Shown here piece by piece: positions 9,451 through 18,229 of a DNA stretch of 64,000 nt (position 1 is its first letter; each line of letters begins with the position of its first letter). Origin of the DNA: Brevibacterium paucivorans (GTDB lineage Bacteria; Actinomycetota; Actinomycetes; Actinomycetales; Brevibacteriaceae); contig NZ_JAFBCP010000001.1 of NCBI RefSeq assembly GCF_016907735.1, positions 1-64,000 of the forward strand. The letters run 5' to 3'. A model generated the notes under the pieces. It did no database searches. It was given only the letters and a program-made list of their open reading frames with translations, and was not told the origin of the DNA. The translations under genes and the position numbers were made by a program.

Positions 9451-10277
9451 TGGGATCGACACTCAACGTTTACGGTCGTGCTGTTCTAGGTGCGATCAAG
9501 AAACCTGCGCCGGGTCCGGTACCAACACGGACGCTGACGCGCACAGTGACCATCGACCCTGACGCCGTGGCGCAGTTCAACACCGTCACCGGGTTGCCGG
9601 TGAACAACAACGTGCCCGCGCCATACCTGCACACGTTGGGCTTTGGTCCCAGCCTGGAGCTCATGACCGCGCCAGATTTCCCAGTGCCGGTTCTGGGGAT
9701 GGTGCACGTGTACAACCGGTTCACGCAACACGCCAAAGTGCCCATGGGTGCCGAGGTGACGCTGCAGATTTCGGTGAGCCGACCTCGGGCGCGGGACGCC
9801 GGAAGCGAACTGGACGTGATCGTTCACGGGACAGTCGACGGTGAGACGGTGTTTGAGGACGTGTCTACGTACTTTGCGAAGAAGACCAAGCTTCCCGAGG
9901 CGGATGAACCTGCGCCTGCCCGTCGCCTGGATCTGCCTGACGGCAGCGCGGTCGCCACATGGAAGTTCCCAGCGGGGCTGGGGGAGCGGTACGCGCGCGT
10001 GTCAGGTGACTACAACGTTATTCACCTCAACAGCCTGGCGGCCCGGGCATTTGGGTTCCCCCGGGCGATTGCGCACGGCATGTACACGGCCAGTAGGGCG
10101 TTTGCGCAGTCGAGCGTGGTTGCCGAGGCGTTTGTGTGGGATGTGCAGTTCGCTAAACCGATTTTGCTGCCCGGCCGAGCAGAAATTCTGGTCGACCGAA
10201 CCGATGGCGTCCGGGTGGGCGTCGTCAGGCCAAAGGATGGTGCTCCCCACCTGGTGAGCCTGGTTCGCGAGGTCTGA
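9450..10277 (+). CDS. htdX: MaoC-like (R)-specific enoyl-CoA hydratase (HtdX type)
   Basis: This 275-residue protein has an N-terminal hot-dog half and a C-terminal half carrying the hydratase 2 motif SGDYNVIHLNSLAA, in which Asp and His are catalytic. It would interconvert 2-enoyl-CoA and (R)-3-hydroxyacyl-CoA, which suits the FabG4 reductase just upstream. The start ATG overlaps the fabG4 stop (TAATG), with GGTGGG upstream; a longer GTG start at 9423 lies inside fabG4 and is less likely. It ends the operon before the tRNA-Leu. Confidence 0.88.
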   Translation: MGSTLNVYGRAVLGAIKKPAPGPVPTRTLTRTVTIDPDAVAQFNTVTGLPVNNNVPAPYLHTLGFGPSLELMTAPDFPVPVLGMVHVYNRFTQHAKVPMGAEVTLQISVSRPRARDAGSELDVIVHGTVDGETVFEDVSTYFAKKTKLPEADEPAPARRLDLPDGSAVATWKFPAGLGERYARVSGDYNVIHLNSLAARAFGFPRAIAHGMYTASRAFAQSSVVAEAFVWDVQFAKPILLPGRAEILVDRTDGVRVGVVRPKDGAPHLVSLVREV

Positions 10278-10365
10278 TACGGGTGTGTGGCGCACTTCAT
10301 TGATGACGTGTTGGCGTCGAGTTGTATAACAGCGCGTGAACCGTGTACAGTATCTTTCGTTGCCC

Positions 10366-10453
10366 GCGCGGGTGGCGGAATAGGTAGACGCGCTAGCTTG
10401 AGGTGCTAGTGCCCAATTTATCGGGCGTGGGGGTTCAAGTCCCCCTCCGCGCA
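10366..10453 (+). tRNA. tRNA-Leu (anticodon GAG)
   Basis: The acceptor stem is GCGCGGG paired with TCCGCGC. The anticodon loop is TTGAGGT on a CTAGC/GCTAG stem, giving anticodon GAG. The long variable arm (GTGCCCAATTTATCGGGC) is typical of a class II tRNA and the T-arm is GGGGGTTCAAGTCCCCC. The 3' CCA is not encoded. Confidence 0.95.
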
Positions 10454-10462
10454 CAAAATTTT

Positions 10463-10492
10463 TTCGGGGTCCCACTGAGGTGGGGCCCCGAA
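10463..10492 (+). terminator. Terminator after tRNA-Leu
   Basis: The arms TTCGGGGTCCCAC and GTGGGGCCCCGAA surround a TGAG loop and are followed by TTTTTG. A run of T also precedes it. It would end tRNA-Leu transcription and insulate ahpC. Confidence 0.85.
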
Positions 10493-10531
10493 TTTTTGTA
10501 TTCACGAGGGGGTGTGGTTGCTAGCGGCTAT

Positions 10532-10546
10532 ATAGTCAGAAACTAT
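10532..10546. promoter_or_regulatory. Candidate OxyR site upstream of ahpC
   Basis: ATAG-N7-CTAT is the first half of the classical OxyR recognition pattern. It lies just upstream of the ahpC -35 element. The second half towards 10568 (TAAC, TTGA) is poorly conserved. An oxyR gene follows ahpF, which supports the assignment. Confidence 0.5.
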
Positions 10547-10557
10547 CGACACATAAC

Positions 10558-10586
10558 TTGATAATTGATGGTGGCTATTCTATGGT
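10558..10586 (+). promoter_or_regulatory. ahpC promoter
   Basis: TTGATA (10558-10563) and TATGGT (10581-10586) are separated by 17 bases, a good sigma-70-type pair. It directly abuts the OxyR-like site, a position suited to activation. Confidence 0.55.
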
Positions 10587-10638
10587 TGAGGTAACGCCGG
10601 AGCTCCGGCGACATCTCATACAGCCAAAGGAGAATAGT

Positions 10639-11202
10639 ATGTCCGTTCTTAACACTCAGATTCTTCCGTTCCAGGCAACCGCATTCCACAACGGTGACTT
10701 CGTCGACCTCAGCGAGAAGGACCTCGAAGGCAAGTGGTCGATCTTCTTCTTCTACCCAGCCGACTTCACGTTCGTGTGCCCAACTGAACTGGGTGACATG
10801 GCTGACAACTACGACGAGTTCCAGAAGCTCGGTGTCGACATCTACTCCGTCTCCACTGACACCCACTTCGTCCACAAGGCATGGCACGAATCGTCCGAAA
10901 CGATCGGCAAGATTCAGTACGCAATGATCGGTGACCCATCAGGTCAAATCACCCGTAACTTCGAAAACATGCGCGAAGGACAGGGCCTTGCTGACCGCGG
11001 AACCTTCCTCATCGACCCAGACGGCATCATCCAGTACCTGGAGATCACTCCTGAAGGTGTGGGACGTAACGCAACCGAACTGCTCCGCAAGGTGAAGGCT
11101 GCCCAGTACGTGCGCAACCACCCAGGCGAAGTGTGCCCAGCTAAGTGGGAAGAAGAGCAGGAAACTCTGGTTCCTGGCATTGACCTCGTTGGCAAGATCT
11201 AA
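10639..11202 (+). CDS. ahpC: Alkyl hydroperoxide reductase C (peroxiredoxin)
   Basis: This typical 2-Cys peroxiredoxin (187 aa) reduces H2O2 and organic peroxides. The peroxidatic Cys47 is in FTFVCPTE, and the resolving Cys is in [10 protein letters not shown] near residue 166. The ATG at 10639 follows AAAGGAG at 10626-10632. An in-frame upstream extension to 10558 would cover the promoter and is rejected. Cys-Pro at the C-terminal motif and the paired ahpF point to the enterobacterial-type AhpC/AhpF system rather than the mycobacterial AhpC/AhpD one. Confidence 0.97.
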   Translation: MSVLNTQILPFQATAFHNGDFVDLSEKDLEGKWSIFFFYPADFTFVCPTELGDMADNYDEFQKLGVDIYSVSTDTHFVHKAWHESSETIGKIQYAMIGDPSGQITRNFENMREGQGLADRGTFLIDPDGIIQYLEITPEGVGRNATELLRKVKAAQYVRNHPGEVCPAKWEEEQETLVPGIDLVGKI

Positions 11203-11258
11203 TCTGCCCACATCAACGACACATACATTTTCAGGTTTAGTGAAAGAGGGAGCCAGCC

Positions 11259-12833
11259 GTGCTTGACGCCAATTTGAAAGACCAGCTTCAAACGATCCTG
11301 ACCCAGAAGGTCACGGAGGACGTTGTTCTTGCGTCGTCGCTTGACGACAGTAAGAAGTCGGCCGAGATGGCTGAACTGCTCGACGAGATCGCAGAACTGT
11401 CGGATCGCGTAACGCACGAACGACGCGACGACTATGACGAACGTCGCCCGTCGTTTGCGATCGAACGCCCAGGTGCAGACATCTCAATCCGCTTTGCGGG
11501 TCTGCCACTGGGACACGAGTTCAGTTCACTGGTTTTGGCGTTGGCACAGGTTGGCGGTAACCCCGTCAAAGAATCTGACGAAACCATTGCAGCAGTTAAG
11601 GGCTTGGACAAAGACCTGAAGTTTGTCACGTACATGTCCTTGACATGCCAAAACTGCCCTACTGTTGTGCAGGCGCTCAACACGATGGCCGTTCTCAACC
11701 CGCGTATTCAGCACGTCGCCGTTGAAGGCTCGACCTTCCAAGACGAAGTCAGCGAAAAGAACATTCAGGCTGTGCCCACCATCTACCTCAACGGTGAAGA
11801 GTGGGGATCGGGTCGCATGGACATTGCAGACTTCGTAGACCGCCTGGATGACTCGGCTGCTGAACGTCTTGCTGAATCGGTCAAGGACAAGGACCCATTT
11901 GACGTTCTGGTTGTCGGTGGTGGATCAGCTGCTGTTGCAGCGTCCATCTATGCGGCACGTAAGGGTCTGCGCACTGGAATGGTCGCCGACCGGATCGGCG
12001 GTCAGATCCTGGACACCGTCGGTATTGAGAACTTCATCTCCTACCCGTACACGGAAGGTCCAAAGCTGGCAGCACAGTTTGCTGAGCACATGGACCAGTA
12101 CGACATCGACGTGATCCGCCCAATCCAGGCTGAAAAGCTCGTCCCGGCTGAGACGGAAGGGGATCTACACACGGCTGTTCTCACCGGTGGTAGCGAACTG
12201 AAGTCGAAGACGGTGGTTGTGGCTACGGGTGCGCGTTGGCGTGAGCTGGGTGTGCCTGGCGACCACGAGTACCGCAACAAGGGTGTCACGTTCTGTCCAC
12301 ACTGCGACGGACCGTTCTTCAAGGGCAAGAACATTGCCGTTGTCGGTGGCGGTAACTCAGGTATTGAGGCTGCGATCGACCTGGCTGGAATCGTCGGTCA
12401 CGTGACGGTCATGGAGTTTATGGACGAACTCAAGGCCGACGAGGTGCTGCAGCGCAAGCTCAAGTCTATGGACAACGTAGACATCATCTTGTCTGCTGCG
12501 TCGAAGGAAGTCCTGGGTGACGGGAAGAACGTCACCGGCCTGCAGTACGAGGACCGCAAGACGGGTGAACTGCACGAGCTGGACGTCAACGGAATCTTCG
12601 TGCAGATCGGTCTGCTGCCCAACACCGAATGGGTCAAGGGTGCCGTCGACATGAACGGTCGTGGCGAGATCGAAATCCAAGCCAACGGTGCCACCTCGGT
12701 ACCGGGTATCTTCGCCGCAGGTGACGCGACCACAGCGCCTTATAAGCAGATCGTGACGTCGCTTGGCGCGGGAGCGACCGCTGCGCTGGCAGCGTTCGAC
12801 TACCTCATCAGGCAGTCAGCTCCCCAGGAGTAA
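11259..12833 (+). CDS. ahpF: Alkyl hydroperoxide reductase subunit F
   Basis: AhpF (524 aa) passes electrons from NAD(P)H to AhpC. The N-terminal tandem thioredoxin-fold domain carries the CxxC in LTCQNCPTV (about residue 130). The thioredoxin reductase-like part starts at [11 protein letters not shown] and has the second CxxC in [10 protein letters not shown] and a final FAD motif, [10 protein letters not shown]. The GTG start at 11259 follows GAGGGAG. The 56-base gap after ahpC is consistent with one operon. Confidence 0.96.
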   Translation: MLDANLKDQLQTILTQKVTEDVVLASSLDDSKKSAEMAELLDEIAELSDRVTHERRDDYDERRPSFAIERPGADISIRFAGLPLGHEFSSLVLALAQVGGNPVKESDETIAAVKGLDKDLKFVTYMSLTCQNCPTVVQALNTMAVLNPRIQHVAVEGSTFQDEVSEKNIQAVPTIYLNGEEWGSGRMDIADFVDRLDDSAAERLAESVKDKDPFDVLVVGGGSAAVAASIYAARKGLRTGMVADRIGGQILDTVGIENFISYPYTEGPKLAAQFAEHMDQYDIDVIRPIQAEKLVPAETEGDLHTAVLTGGSELKSKTVVVATGARWRELGVPGDHEYRNKGVTFCPHCDGPFFKGKNIAVVGGGNSGIEAAIDLAGIVGHVTVMEFMDELKADEVLQRKLKSMDNVDIILSAASKEVLGDGKNVTGLQYEDRKTGELHELDVNGIFVQIGLLPNTEWVKGAVDMNGRGEIEIQANGATSVPGIFAAGDATTAPYKQIVTSLGAGATAALAAFDYLIRQSAPQE

Positions 12834-12905
12834 GACGGAATGAGTAGCGCGGGGTTCAGTTTGGCGGACGTCAGATTGGACCCCGTCTAACGTTTGGGGT
12901 GTTGT

Positions 12906-13814
12906 ATGAATCTGCGTGATTTTGAGTACTTGATAGCGCTGGACGAGTTTCGCCATTTCGGGCAGGCAGCTCAGTCGTGTGAGGTGAGCCAGCCCACGTT
13001 GTCGACCCAGCTGAAGAAGCTTGAAGATGAGTTGGGCACTCCGCTGATTGAGCGCAGTGGTCGCAACGTACAGCTGACGCGCGTTGGGAACGAAGTTGTC
13101 GCCCGTGCGCGTAAGATCGTTGAGCAGGTTGCCGAGATGCGGAGCATCGCCCGACACGCGTCCGACCCGCGTGCAGGCGAGATTCGTGTGGGCTGTTTCC
13201 CAACGTTGAACCCGTACCTACTTCCGCACGCGATGCCAGCCTTGAAGAGTGCTCTTCCGTCATTGAGCGTGCTCGTCGTCGAGGAAAAGACCCAGACCCT
13301 GGAACACATGCTGGATGCGGGGGAGCTTGACGCGATCATCGTGGGAACGCCGGTCGTGCGTTCGGGGATTGATGTGCTACCGCTCTTCCGTGAAGACTTC
13401 CTGTTTGCTGGCCCAGCCCACGATCCGCACATGTCGAATGACGGCCCCTTGTCGGTGAGTGACCTGGAAGGCGAAGAGCTTCTGTTGCTGTCCGAGGGGC
13501 ACTGTCTACGCGATCAGGCTCTGCAGGTGTGCAAGACCAGCAAGGCTTCCGAACAGGTGAACTACCGTGCGACGAGCCTTGAGACGTTTCGGCACATGGT
13601 GATCTCTGGGGCAGGGTGCACGTTGATGCCTCGCCTGGCGGTGACGCCGCCGGTGACACCTAATCCCGGGTTGACGTTGAAGGAGTTTTCGGATCCGGCG
13701 CCTCACCGTGACGTGGTGTTAGCGTGGCGTTCCGGAAGCGTATATAGGGAGGTTTTCCCCCAGCTCGCCGAGGTCGTTCGTAGCTCAGTTGCTGACATCG
13801 TCACGCTGTTGTAA
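12906..13814 (+). CDS. oxyR: OxyR, LysR-type peroxide sensor
   Basis: This is a LysR-family regulator of 302 residues with an N-terminal winged helix (FRHFGQAAQSCEVSQPTLST). The regulatory domain has the hallmark GHCLRDQALQVC, placing the redox pair at Cys200 and Cys209, as in E. coli OxyR (Cys199/Cys208). It would sense peroxide by disulfide formation and activate ahpC. It lies 72 bases after ahpF in the same direction, rather than divergent as in many actinobacteria, so it may have its own promoter or be autoregulated with its targets. Confidence 0.94.
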   Translation: MNLRDFEYLIALDEFRHFGQAAQSCEVSQPTLSTQLKKLEDELGTPLIERSGRNVQLTRVGNEVVARARKIVEQVAEMRSIARHASDPRAGEIRVGCFPTLNPYLLPHAMPALKSALPSLSVLVVEEKTQTLEHMLDAGELDAIIVGTPVVRSGIDVLPLFREDFLFAGPAHDPHMSNDGPLSVSDLEGEELLLLSEGHCLRDQALQVCKTSKASEQVNYRATSLETFRHMVISGAGCTLMPRLAVTPPVTPNPGLTLKEFSDPAPHRDVVLAWRSGSVYREVFPQLAEVVRSSVADIVTLL

Positions 13815-13820
13815 ATGGAT

Positions 13821-14606
13821 TCATTGTGTGCAATCCGGACCGGTGGGGTCTTCCTTGCACGATTTGTTGACGAGATATTTGTGGAACCGATAGATGCGTA
13901 GATCGGCGTCCTGCGATGGAATGTCGGTGCTACCGGGGATGGTCATCCACGCGCTGTTTCCGATTTTGTACATGCCCGTGTACGTGGTTGACAGTTTCAC
14001 CGTGACATTCCCGGGTTCTGTGTACACGTTGTAAATGCGTGCCTTGTTAATGTCCGACGGTTTGTTACCCGGATGAGACGTGTGCAGGGTGTTGCCGTCG
14101 CCAAAGTCCCAATGGTACTTGCGTGGGATGGCTTTCACAGTGATCGAGTAACCCAAGATCGTGTCGTTAATGTACTTGGTCGACGAATCAGCCCAGAACG
14201 CTGTTTTACGTTGCGCGATACCCCACGAATCACCGGGTAAGGAATTAATCACCGACGGCGGGATCGAATACTTCTTGAACTGCGTTTCCATAAATGACGG
14301 CGACGGTGGAGGCGGCGGCAGTTCCTCACGGCCTTTGTTCGGAAGATGTAACTCCACACATTGAATTGCCTCATTTGTATTAAAGCATTGCTTTTCAGGA
14401 CCTGGGTTTGACCTTGAACGATCGTTGGTCGGTGTAGTGTTTCCTTTTCTAGAACGATTGTCCTGCCGAGGCGTCTTGGAAAATGTGCAGCCAATCAACT
14501 TTCCATTGATCCACCTACATTTGTCTGTGTTTGCGACTGCTGTAACTGATGGGGCCGAAAGTAGCTGGACTATGACAAAAATTGTTAGAAGAAGGCTAGT
14601 GCGCAT
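13821..14606 (-). CDS. Secreted PKD-like domain protein, unknown role
   Basis: The protein has 261 residues. An N-terminal signal peptide (MRTSLLLTIFVIVQLLSAPSVTA) is followed by two Cys-containing segments, a polyproline stretch (PPPPPSPS) and a PKD-like beta domain marked by YHWDFGDGNTL and a later YTEPGNVTVKL. The C-terminal tail has a CKEDPTGPDC pair that may form a disulfide. Similar PKD proteins with unknown functions are common in Micrococcales. It lies 4 bases after the lipoprotein gene and shares the octamer LPGDSWGI with it. Confidence 0.75.
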   Translation of the reverse strand: MRTSLLLTIFVIVQLLSAPSVTAVANTDKCRWINGKLIGCTFSKTPRQDNRSRKGNTTPTNDRSRSNPGPEKQCFNTNEAIQCVELHLPNKGREELPPPPPSPSFMETQFKKYSIPPSVINSLPGDSWGIAQRKTAFWADSSTKYINDTILGYSITVKAIPRKYHWDFGDGNTLHTSHPGNKPSDINKARIYNVYTEPGNVTVKLSTTYTGMYKIGNSAWMTIPGSTDIPSQDADLRIYRFHKYLVNKSCKEDPTGPDCTQ

Positions 14607-14610
14607 GACA

Positions 14611-15225
14611 TCAGCAGTGATCGTAGTTCAGGTTTTGGCTTGAGACTTTCCAAACATTTCCGTCGAGGCTCAATTCCCAAATCCATTCAATTTCATTTGT
14701 GTAACCCGACGAACCTGATTCCTCTGAAGAGTTTTCTATGCCCCATGAGTCACCAGGTAGACAAGCACTTATTGAAGAAGTAGGCGCTTGGTTGTTATCA
14801 GTGTTGAGCTCATACAGGTAGAAGTTTTTTGCGACAATATTCCCGGTAAATTCGTAGTCGCCTGATTTGAACTCGTTCGCTGTTTCTTCAAGTCCTTCCT
14901 TGGCCTCGCCCACCGAAACACTGTCGATGTGCAGCGTGTCTTCGCCTCCGGACTTCATGACCTGCTCTGACACGAAGATGTACCGCTGCAGACCAATCAG
15001 CGCTTCTTCTGCTGCGAGCATTTCTTCTGCGGTGAGGTCCAGGTCTGTTGTGTATTCGGGGACCTCGAACTTGGGGATAGGTTCCGAGGTGGGTGCGGGG
15101 GACTGCTCATGTTCACTGGGCCGTGGCGCTGCCTCTGTTTGCGGTAACTCATGCGAACACCCGGTCAGGACCAACGCGCCCACAGCGCAGAGGGCCAGCA
15201 ATCGTCGGTGAACATATGCGGTCAT
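14611..15225 (-). CDS. Putative secreted lipoprotein, unknown role
   Basis: About 204 residues with a lipoprotein signal: RRLLALCAVGALVLTGC, where LTGC is the lipobox. An acidic and Pro-rich spacer follows, then an alpha/beta domain that looks NTF2-like by its pattern (AEEALIGLQRYIFVSEQVMKSG, and a final WIWELSLDGNVWKV). The ATG at 15225 is preferred to the GTG at 15234 because AAAGGAG sits at correct spacing. It is first in a two-gene unit with the PKD-like protein. I cannot assign a function. Confidence 0.7.
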   Translation of the reverse strand: MTAYVHRRLLALCAVGALVLTGCSHELPQTEAAPRPSEHEQSPAPTSEPIPKFEVPEYTTDLDLTAEEMLAAEEALIGLQRYIFVSEQVMKSGGEDTLHIDSVSVGEAKEGLEETANEFKSGDYEFTGNIVAKNFYLYELNTDNNQAPTSSISACLPGDSWGIENSSEESGSSGYTNEIEWIWELSLDGNVWKVSSQNLNYDHC

Positions 15226-15380
15226 GGTGTGCACTCCTTTGTGCGACCGGTTCCAAGATTGCCTTCCAGTCTATTGCGGCCAGCACCAAACCGGAAGAGT
15301 CCCAGCCAAAACTGTGGATAACTCGGCGAACCACCCACCCGCTTGCACGCCCACACCAACGCTCACTTCTGGCATGCAAC

Positions 15381-15416
15381 TAGGGGCTCCCGTCACCTAA
15401 GCAACGGAAGCCCCTA
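15381..15416. terminator. Possible hairpin terminator downstream of fabF
   Basis: The arms TAGGGGCTCCCGT and ACGGAAGCCCCTA pair with one C/A mismatch around a 10-base loop. There is no clear T-run on either side, so factor-independent activity is doubtful. The remainder of 15226-15481 shows no gene. Confidence 0.4.
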
Positions 15417-15481
15417 AGCCACACAGCAAAGCCAAAACCACAAAGGGTCAGCTACAGCAACGTGTCATCACACGGTGAAAA

Positions 15482-16723
15482 TCACACCGTCTTAAATGCG
15501 ACAACCGCGTTGTGCCCACCAAACCCAAACGAGTTCGACAACGCCACAAAGTCATCCTGAGGAAGGTCAGCGGGTGTGTCACGCACAATGTTCAAGCTGA
15601 TCTCCGGGTCAACTTCTTCAATGTTGATGGTTGGAGGTGCCACGCGATGGTGTACTGCCAAAGTCGCAAAGATCGACTCAACGGCTCCCGCTCCTCCAAG
15701 CAGGTGCCCAGTCATCGACTTCGTCGCGGACACCAGCGCGTCAGACGCGTGCTCTCCCAGAAGCTTGTTAATCGCAACCGACTCAGGCACGTCACCAACC
15801 GGCGTCGAAGTCGCGTGAGCGTTGATGTGCTTCACCTGGTCCGGGGTGGCACCTGCGCTTTCCAGAGCTGCATGCATGGCACGGATCGATCCCGCGCCCT
15901 CGGGTTCACCAGCGGTGATGTGGTAGGCGTCGTTCGACAGACCCCAGCCTGCCACCTCGGCGTAAATCCGCGCACCGCGCGCTTCCGCACGTTCCCGGCT
16001 TTCAAGCACCAACGCGCCAGAACCTTCACCCATGACAAAGCCATCGCGGTTCACATCGTACGGACGTGAAGCAGTTTCGGGGGAGTCGTTGCGCTTCGAC
16101 AGCGCACGCATGGACGAAAACGCCGACAACGTAATTGGGTGTACCGCAGATTCAGCACCACCCGCAATGATCACATCTGCATGACCATCACGAATCAAAT
16201 CAACTGCGTGACCCAACGATTCAGTCGACGATGCGCACGCCGACACCAAGGTCTGTACGCCGGCACGCGCCTTAAATTCCATACCCAGCGCAGCAGCTGG
16301 GCCATTGGGCATCAACATGGGAACGGTCAGCGGCATGACACGGCGTGAACCTTCTTCACGCAACGTGTCCCACGCGTTGAGCAGCGTCCACACGCCACCA
16401 ATTCCCGTGGCCCATGACACGGCAAGACGTTCAGGGTCCACCTCGGGGTCCTGGGCGTCAGCCCACGCCTCACGGGCGGCAATCAAGGCAAGCTGGCTGG
16501 CAGGATCAAGGCGCTTGGCTTCGACGCGAGACAGTTTCTCGGCAACCACGTCAGAATTGACGGTGGCCGCGAAGTTGACCGGAATGCCGTATTGTTCGGC
16601 CCAGTCGTTGTCAAGGGTCTTTGCGCCCGATGTCCCTGCCAAGGCTGCGTCCCAGGTTTCCTGGGCGGTCGCGCCTAGGGGAGTGACGGCACCAATTCCG
16701 GTGACGACAACAGAGTTAGTCAT
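15482..16723 (-). CDS. fabF: 3-oxoacyl-ACP synthase II (FabF)
   Basis: This condensing enzyme elongates acyl-ACP with malonyl-ACP. It has 413 residues with the Cys-His-His triad in VSACASSTE, NAHATSTPVGD and MTGHLLGGAGA. It is the last gene of the fabD-fabH-acpP-fabF order on the minus strand, 70 bases after acpP, an arrangement standard for actinobacterial FAS II. Confidence 0.96.
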   Translation of the reverse strand: MTNSVVVTGIGAVTPLGATAQETWDAALAGTSGAKTLDNDWAEQYGIPVNFAATVNSDVVAEKLSRVEAKRLDPASQLALIAAREAWADAQDPEVDPERLAVSWATGIGGVWTLLNAWDTLREEGSRRVMPLTVPMLMPNGPAAALGMEFKARAGVQTLVSACASSTESLGHAVDLIRDGHADVIIAGGAESAVHPITLSAFSSMRALSKRNDSPETASRPYDVNRDGFVMGEGSGALVLESRERAEARGARIYAEVAGWGLSNDAYHITAGEPEGAGSIRAMHAALESAGATPDQVKHINAHATSTPVGDVPESVAINKLLGEHASDALVSATKSMTGHLLGGAGAVESIFATLAVHHRVAPPTINIEEVDPEISLNIVRDTPADLPQDDFVALSNSFGFGGHNAVVAFKTV

Positions 16724-16793
16724 GAAGAGTCCTCGTCGATAAATGATGAAAAGCGGGGTAGCGCCGTCGTAGCCGGGCTACCCCGCATAAGCA

Positions 16794-17045
16794 TTAGGCC
16801 TGCTGAGCCTTCACAATGTAGTCAACAGCGTTCTGAACGGTAACGAGTTCTTTAACGTCATCGTCCGGAATCTTCACGCCGAACTTCTTTTCAGCGTTCA
16901 CAACGATCGTCATCATGGAGATCGAGTCGATGTCGAGGTCGTCGGTGAAGGACTTGCTTGGTTCTACCGCGTCGGGAGCCAAACCAGTTTCTTCGTTAAT
17001 GATCTCAGCGAGTCCAGCGAGGACTTCCTGTTCCGAGTTAGCCAT
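16794..17045 (-). CDS. acpP: Acyl carrier protein
   Basis: This is an 83-residue acidic carrier. The phosphopantetheine attachment Ser41 is in DIDSISM, where the usual DSL is DSI. Its length is slightly above the E. coli protein, as in other actinobacteria. It sits between fabH and fabF with 162 bases to the fabH stop, enough for a separate promoter to give the high ACP supply. Confidence 0.96.
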   Translation of the reverse strand: MANSEQEVLAGLAEIINEETGLAPDAVEPSKSFTDDLDIDSISMMTIVVNAEKKFGVKIPDDDVKELVTVQNAVDYIVKAQQA

Positions 17046-17207
17046 TTCTTATTCCTATCTTTCTCATCTACGCTCATAAGTCTTGAGCGCTGTATTCGAT
17101 TAACCGCAACGTTCGTTGCGAATGGAACGAGTATCGACGAGTGTCCCGTAGTGAATCCTATGCCACAGCAACACTGTCATGGTTGCAATTCCGTTCCCCG
17201 TGTCGAA

Positions 17208-18209
17208 TCACGGAAGCACAATCACCTGCGCGCCAAACACCAGTCCGGCTCCAAAACCGATCTGAAGTGCCAGCTTGCCGGACAGTTCCGGGTGTTCGCG
17301 CAACAGACGTTCGGTGGCAAGGGGAATGGATGCCGAGGAGGTGTTTCCGTTGTCGGCAATGTCCCGTCCGATCTTGACGTGCTCCGGGAGTTTCAGCTGC
17401 TTAGCGAGTTCGTCAATGATGCGCATGTTGGCCTGGTGGGGGACAAACGCGCCCAAATCTGAAGCCTCGATACCGGCGCGGTCGAGCGCTTCTTGAGCGA
17501 CCTCGGCCATATCCCACACTGCCCAGCGGAACACGCTGGGGCCATCCTGACGCAACGTGGGCCACGGAGTCGACGAATCCTTCTTCATGTCCAAGAAGGA
17601 CGACGTCATACGGATCGTGTCCCAATTCTCACCCTTGGAACCCCACACCGACTCCGAAATACCCGGAGTGTCTGAGGCACTGACCACGACCGCTCCAGCA
17701 CCGTCACCCAAAATGAACGAAATGGATCGGTCGGTGGGGTCAATGATGTCTGAGAGCTTTTCAGCGCCGATCACCAGGACGTTGTCAGCCGTGCCCGCGC
17801 GTACAAATGCGTCAGCCTGAGCAATTCCGTAGCAGTACCCTGCGCACGCCGCCGAAATGTCCCATGCCGGCACCGGTCCGGTTCCCAAACGGCGGGTAAG
17901 TTCAGCCGCTGCGGACGGGGTAGCGACCGTGAACGTCACGGTTGAGACGACAATCGCGCCGATATCGGCCGGCTTGAGGCCTGCATTTGCGATCGCTTCG
18001 ATCGCAGCGTGTTCAGCCATGTCGACGACGCTGACATCTTCGCTTGCATAGTGGCGTGTCTTGATACCTGTGCGTTGCTGAATCCACTCGTCAGAAGAGT
18101 TGATGGGGCCTACGATCTCGTCGTTCGTGACCGTGCGTTCCGACCTGTACCCGCCCAAACCAGAAATGCGCGAAAAGCGCTGCGGCTGTGGAGTTTTTAG
18201 TGTGACCAT
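17208..18209 (-). CDS. fabH: 3-oxoacyl-ACP synthase III (FabH)
   Basis: FabH (333 aa) starts fatty acid synthesis by condensing acyl-CoA with malonyl-ACP. The catalytic Cys is in ISAACAGYCYG, His in VPHQANMRI and Asn in NGNTSSASIP. It is 20 bases after fabD, so it is co-transcribed with it. Primer choice (branched or straight) is not readable. Confidence 0.96.
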   Translation of the reverse strand: MVTLKTPQPQRFSRISGLGGYRSERTVTNDEIVGPINSSDEWIQQRTGIKTRHYASEDVSVVDMAEHAAIEAIANAGLKPADIGAIVVSTVTFTVATPSAAAELTRRLGTGPVPAWDISAACAGYCYGIAQADAFVRAGTADNVLVIGAEKLSDIIDPTDRSISFILGDGAGAVVVSASDTPGISESVWGSKGENWDTIRMTSSFLDMKKDSSTPWPTLRQDGPSVFRWAVWDMAEVAQEALDRAGIEASDLGAFVPHQANMRIIDELAKQLKLPEHVKIGRDIADNGNTSSASIPLATERLLREHPELSGKLALQIGFGAGLVFGAQVIVLP

Positions 18210-18229
18210 CGCGTGTCCTTTCGTATGGG

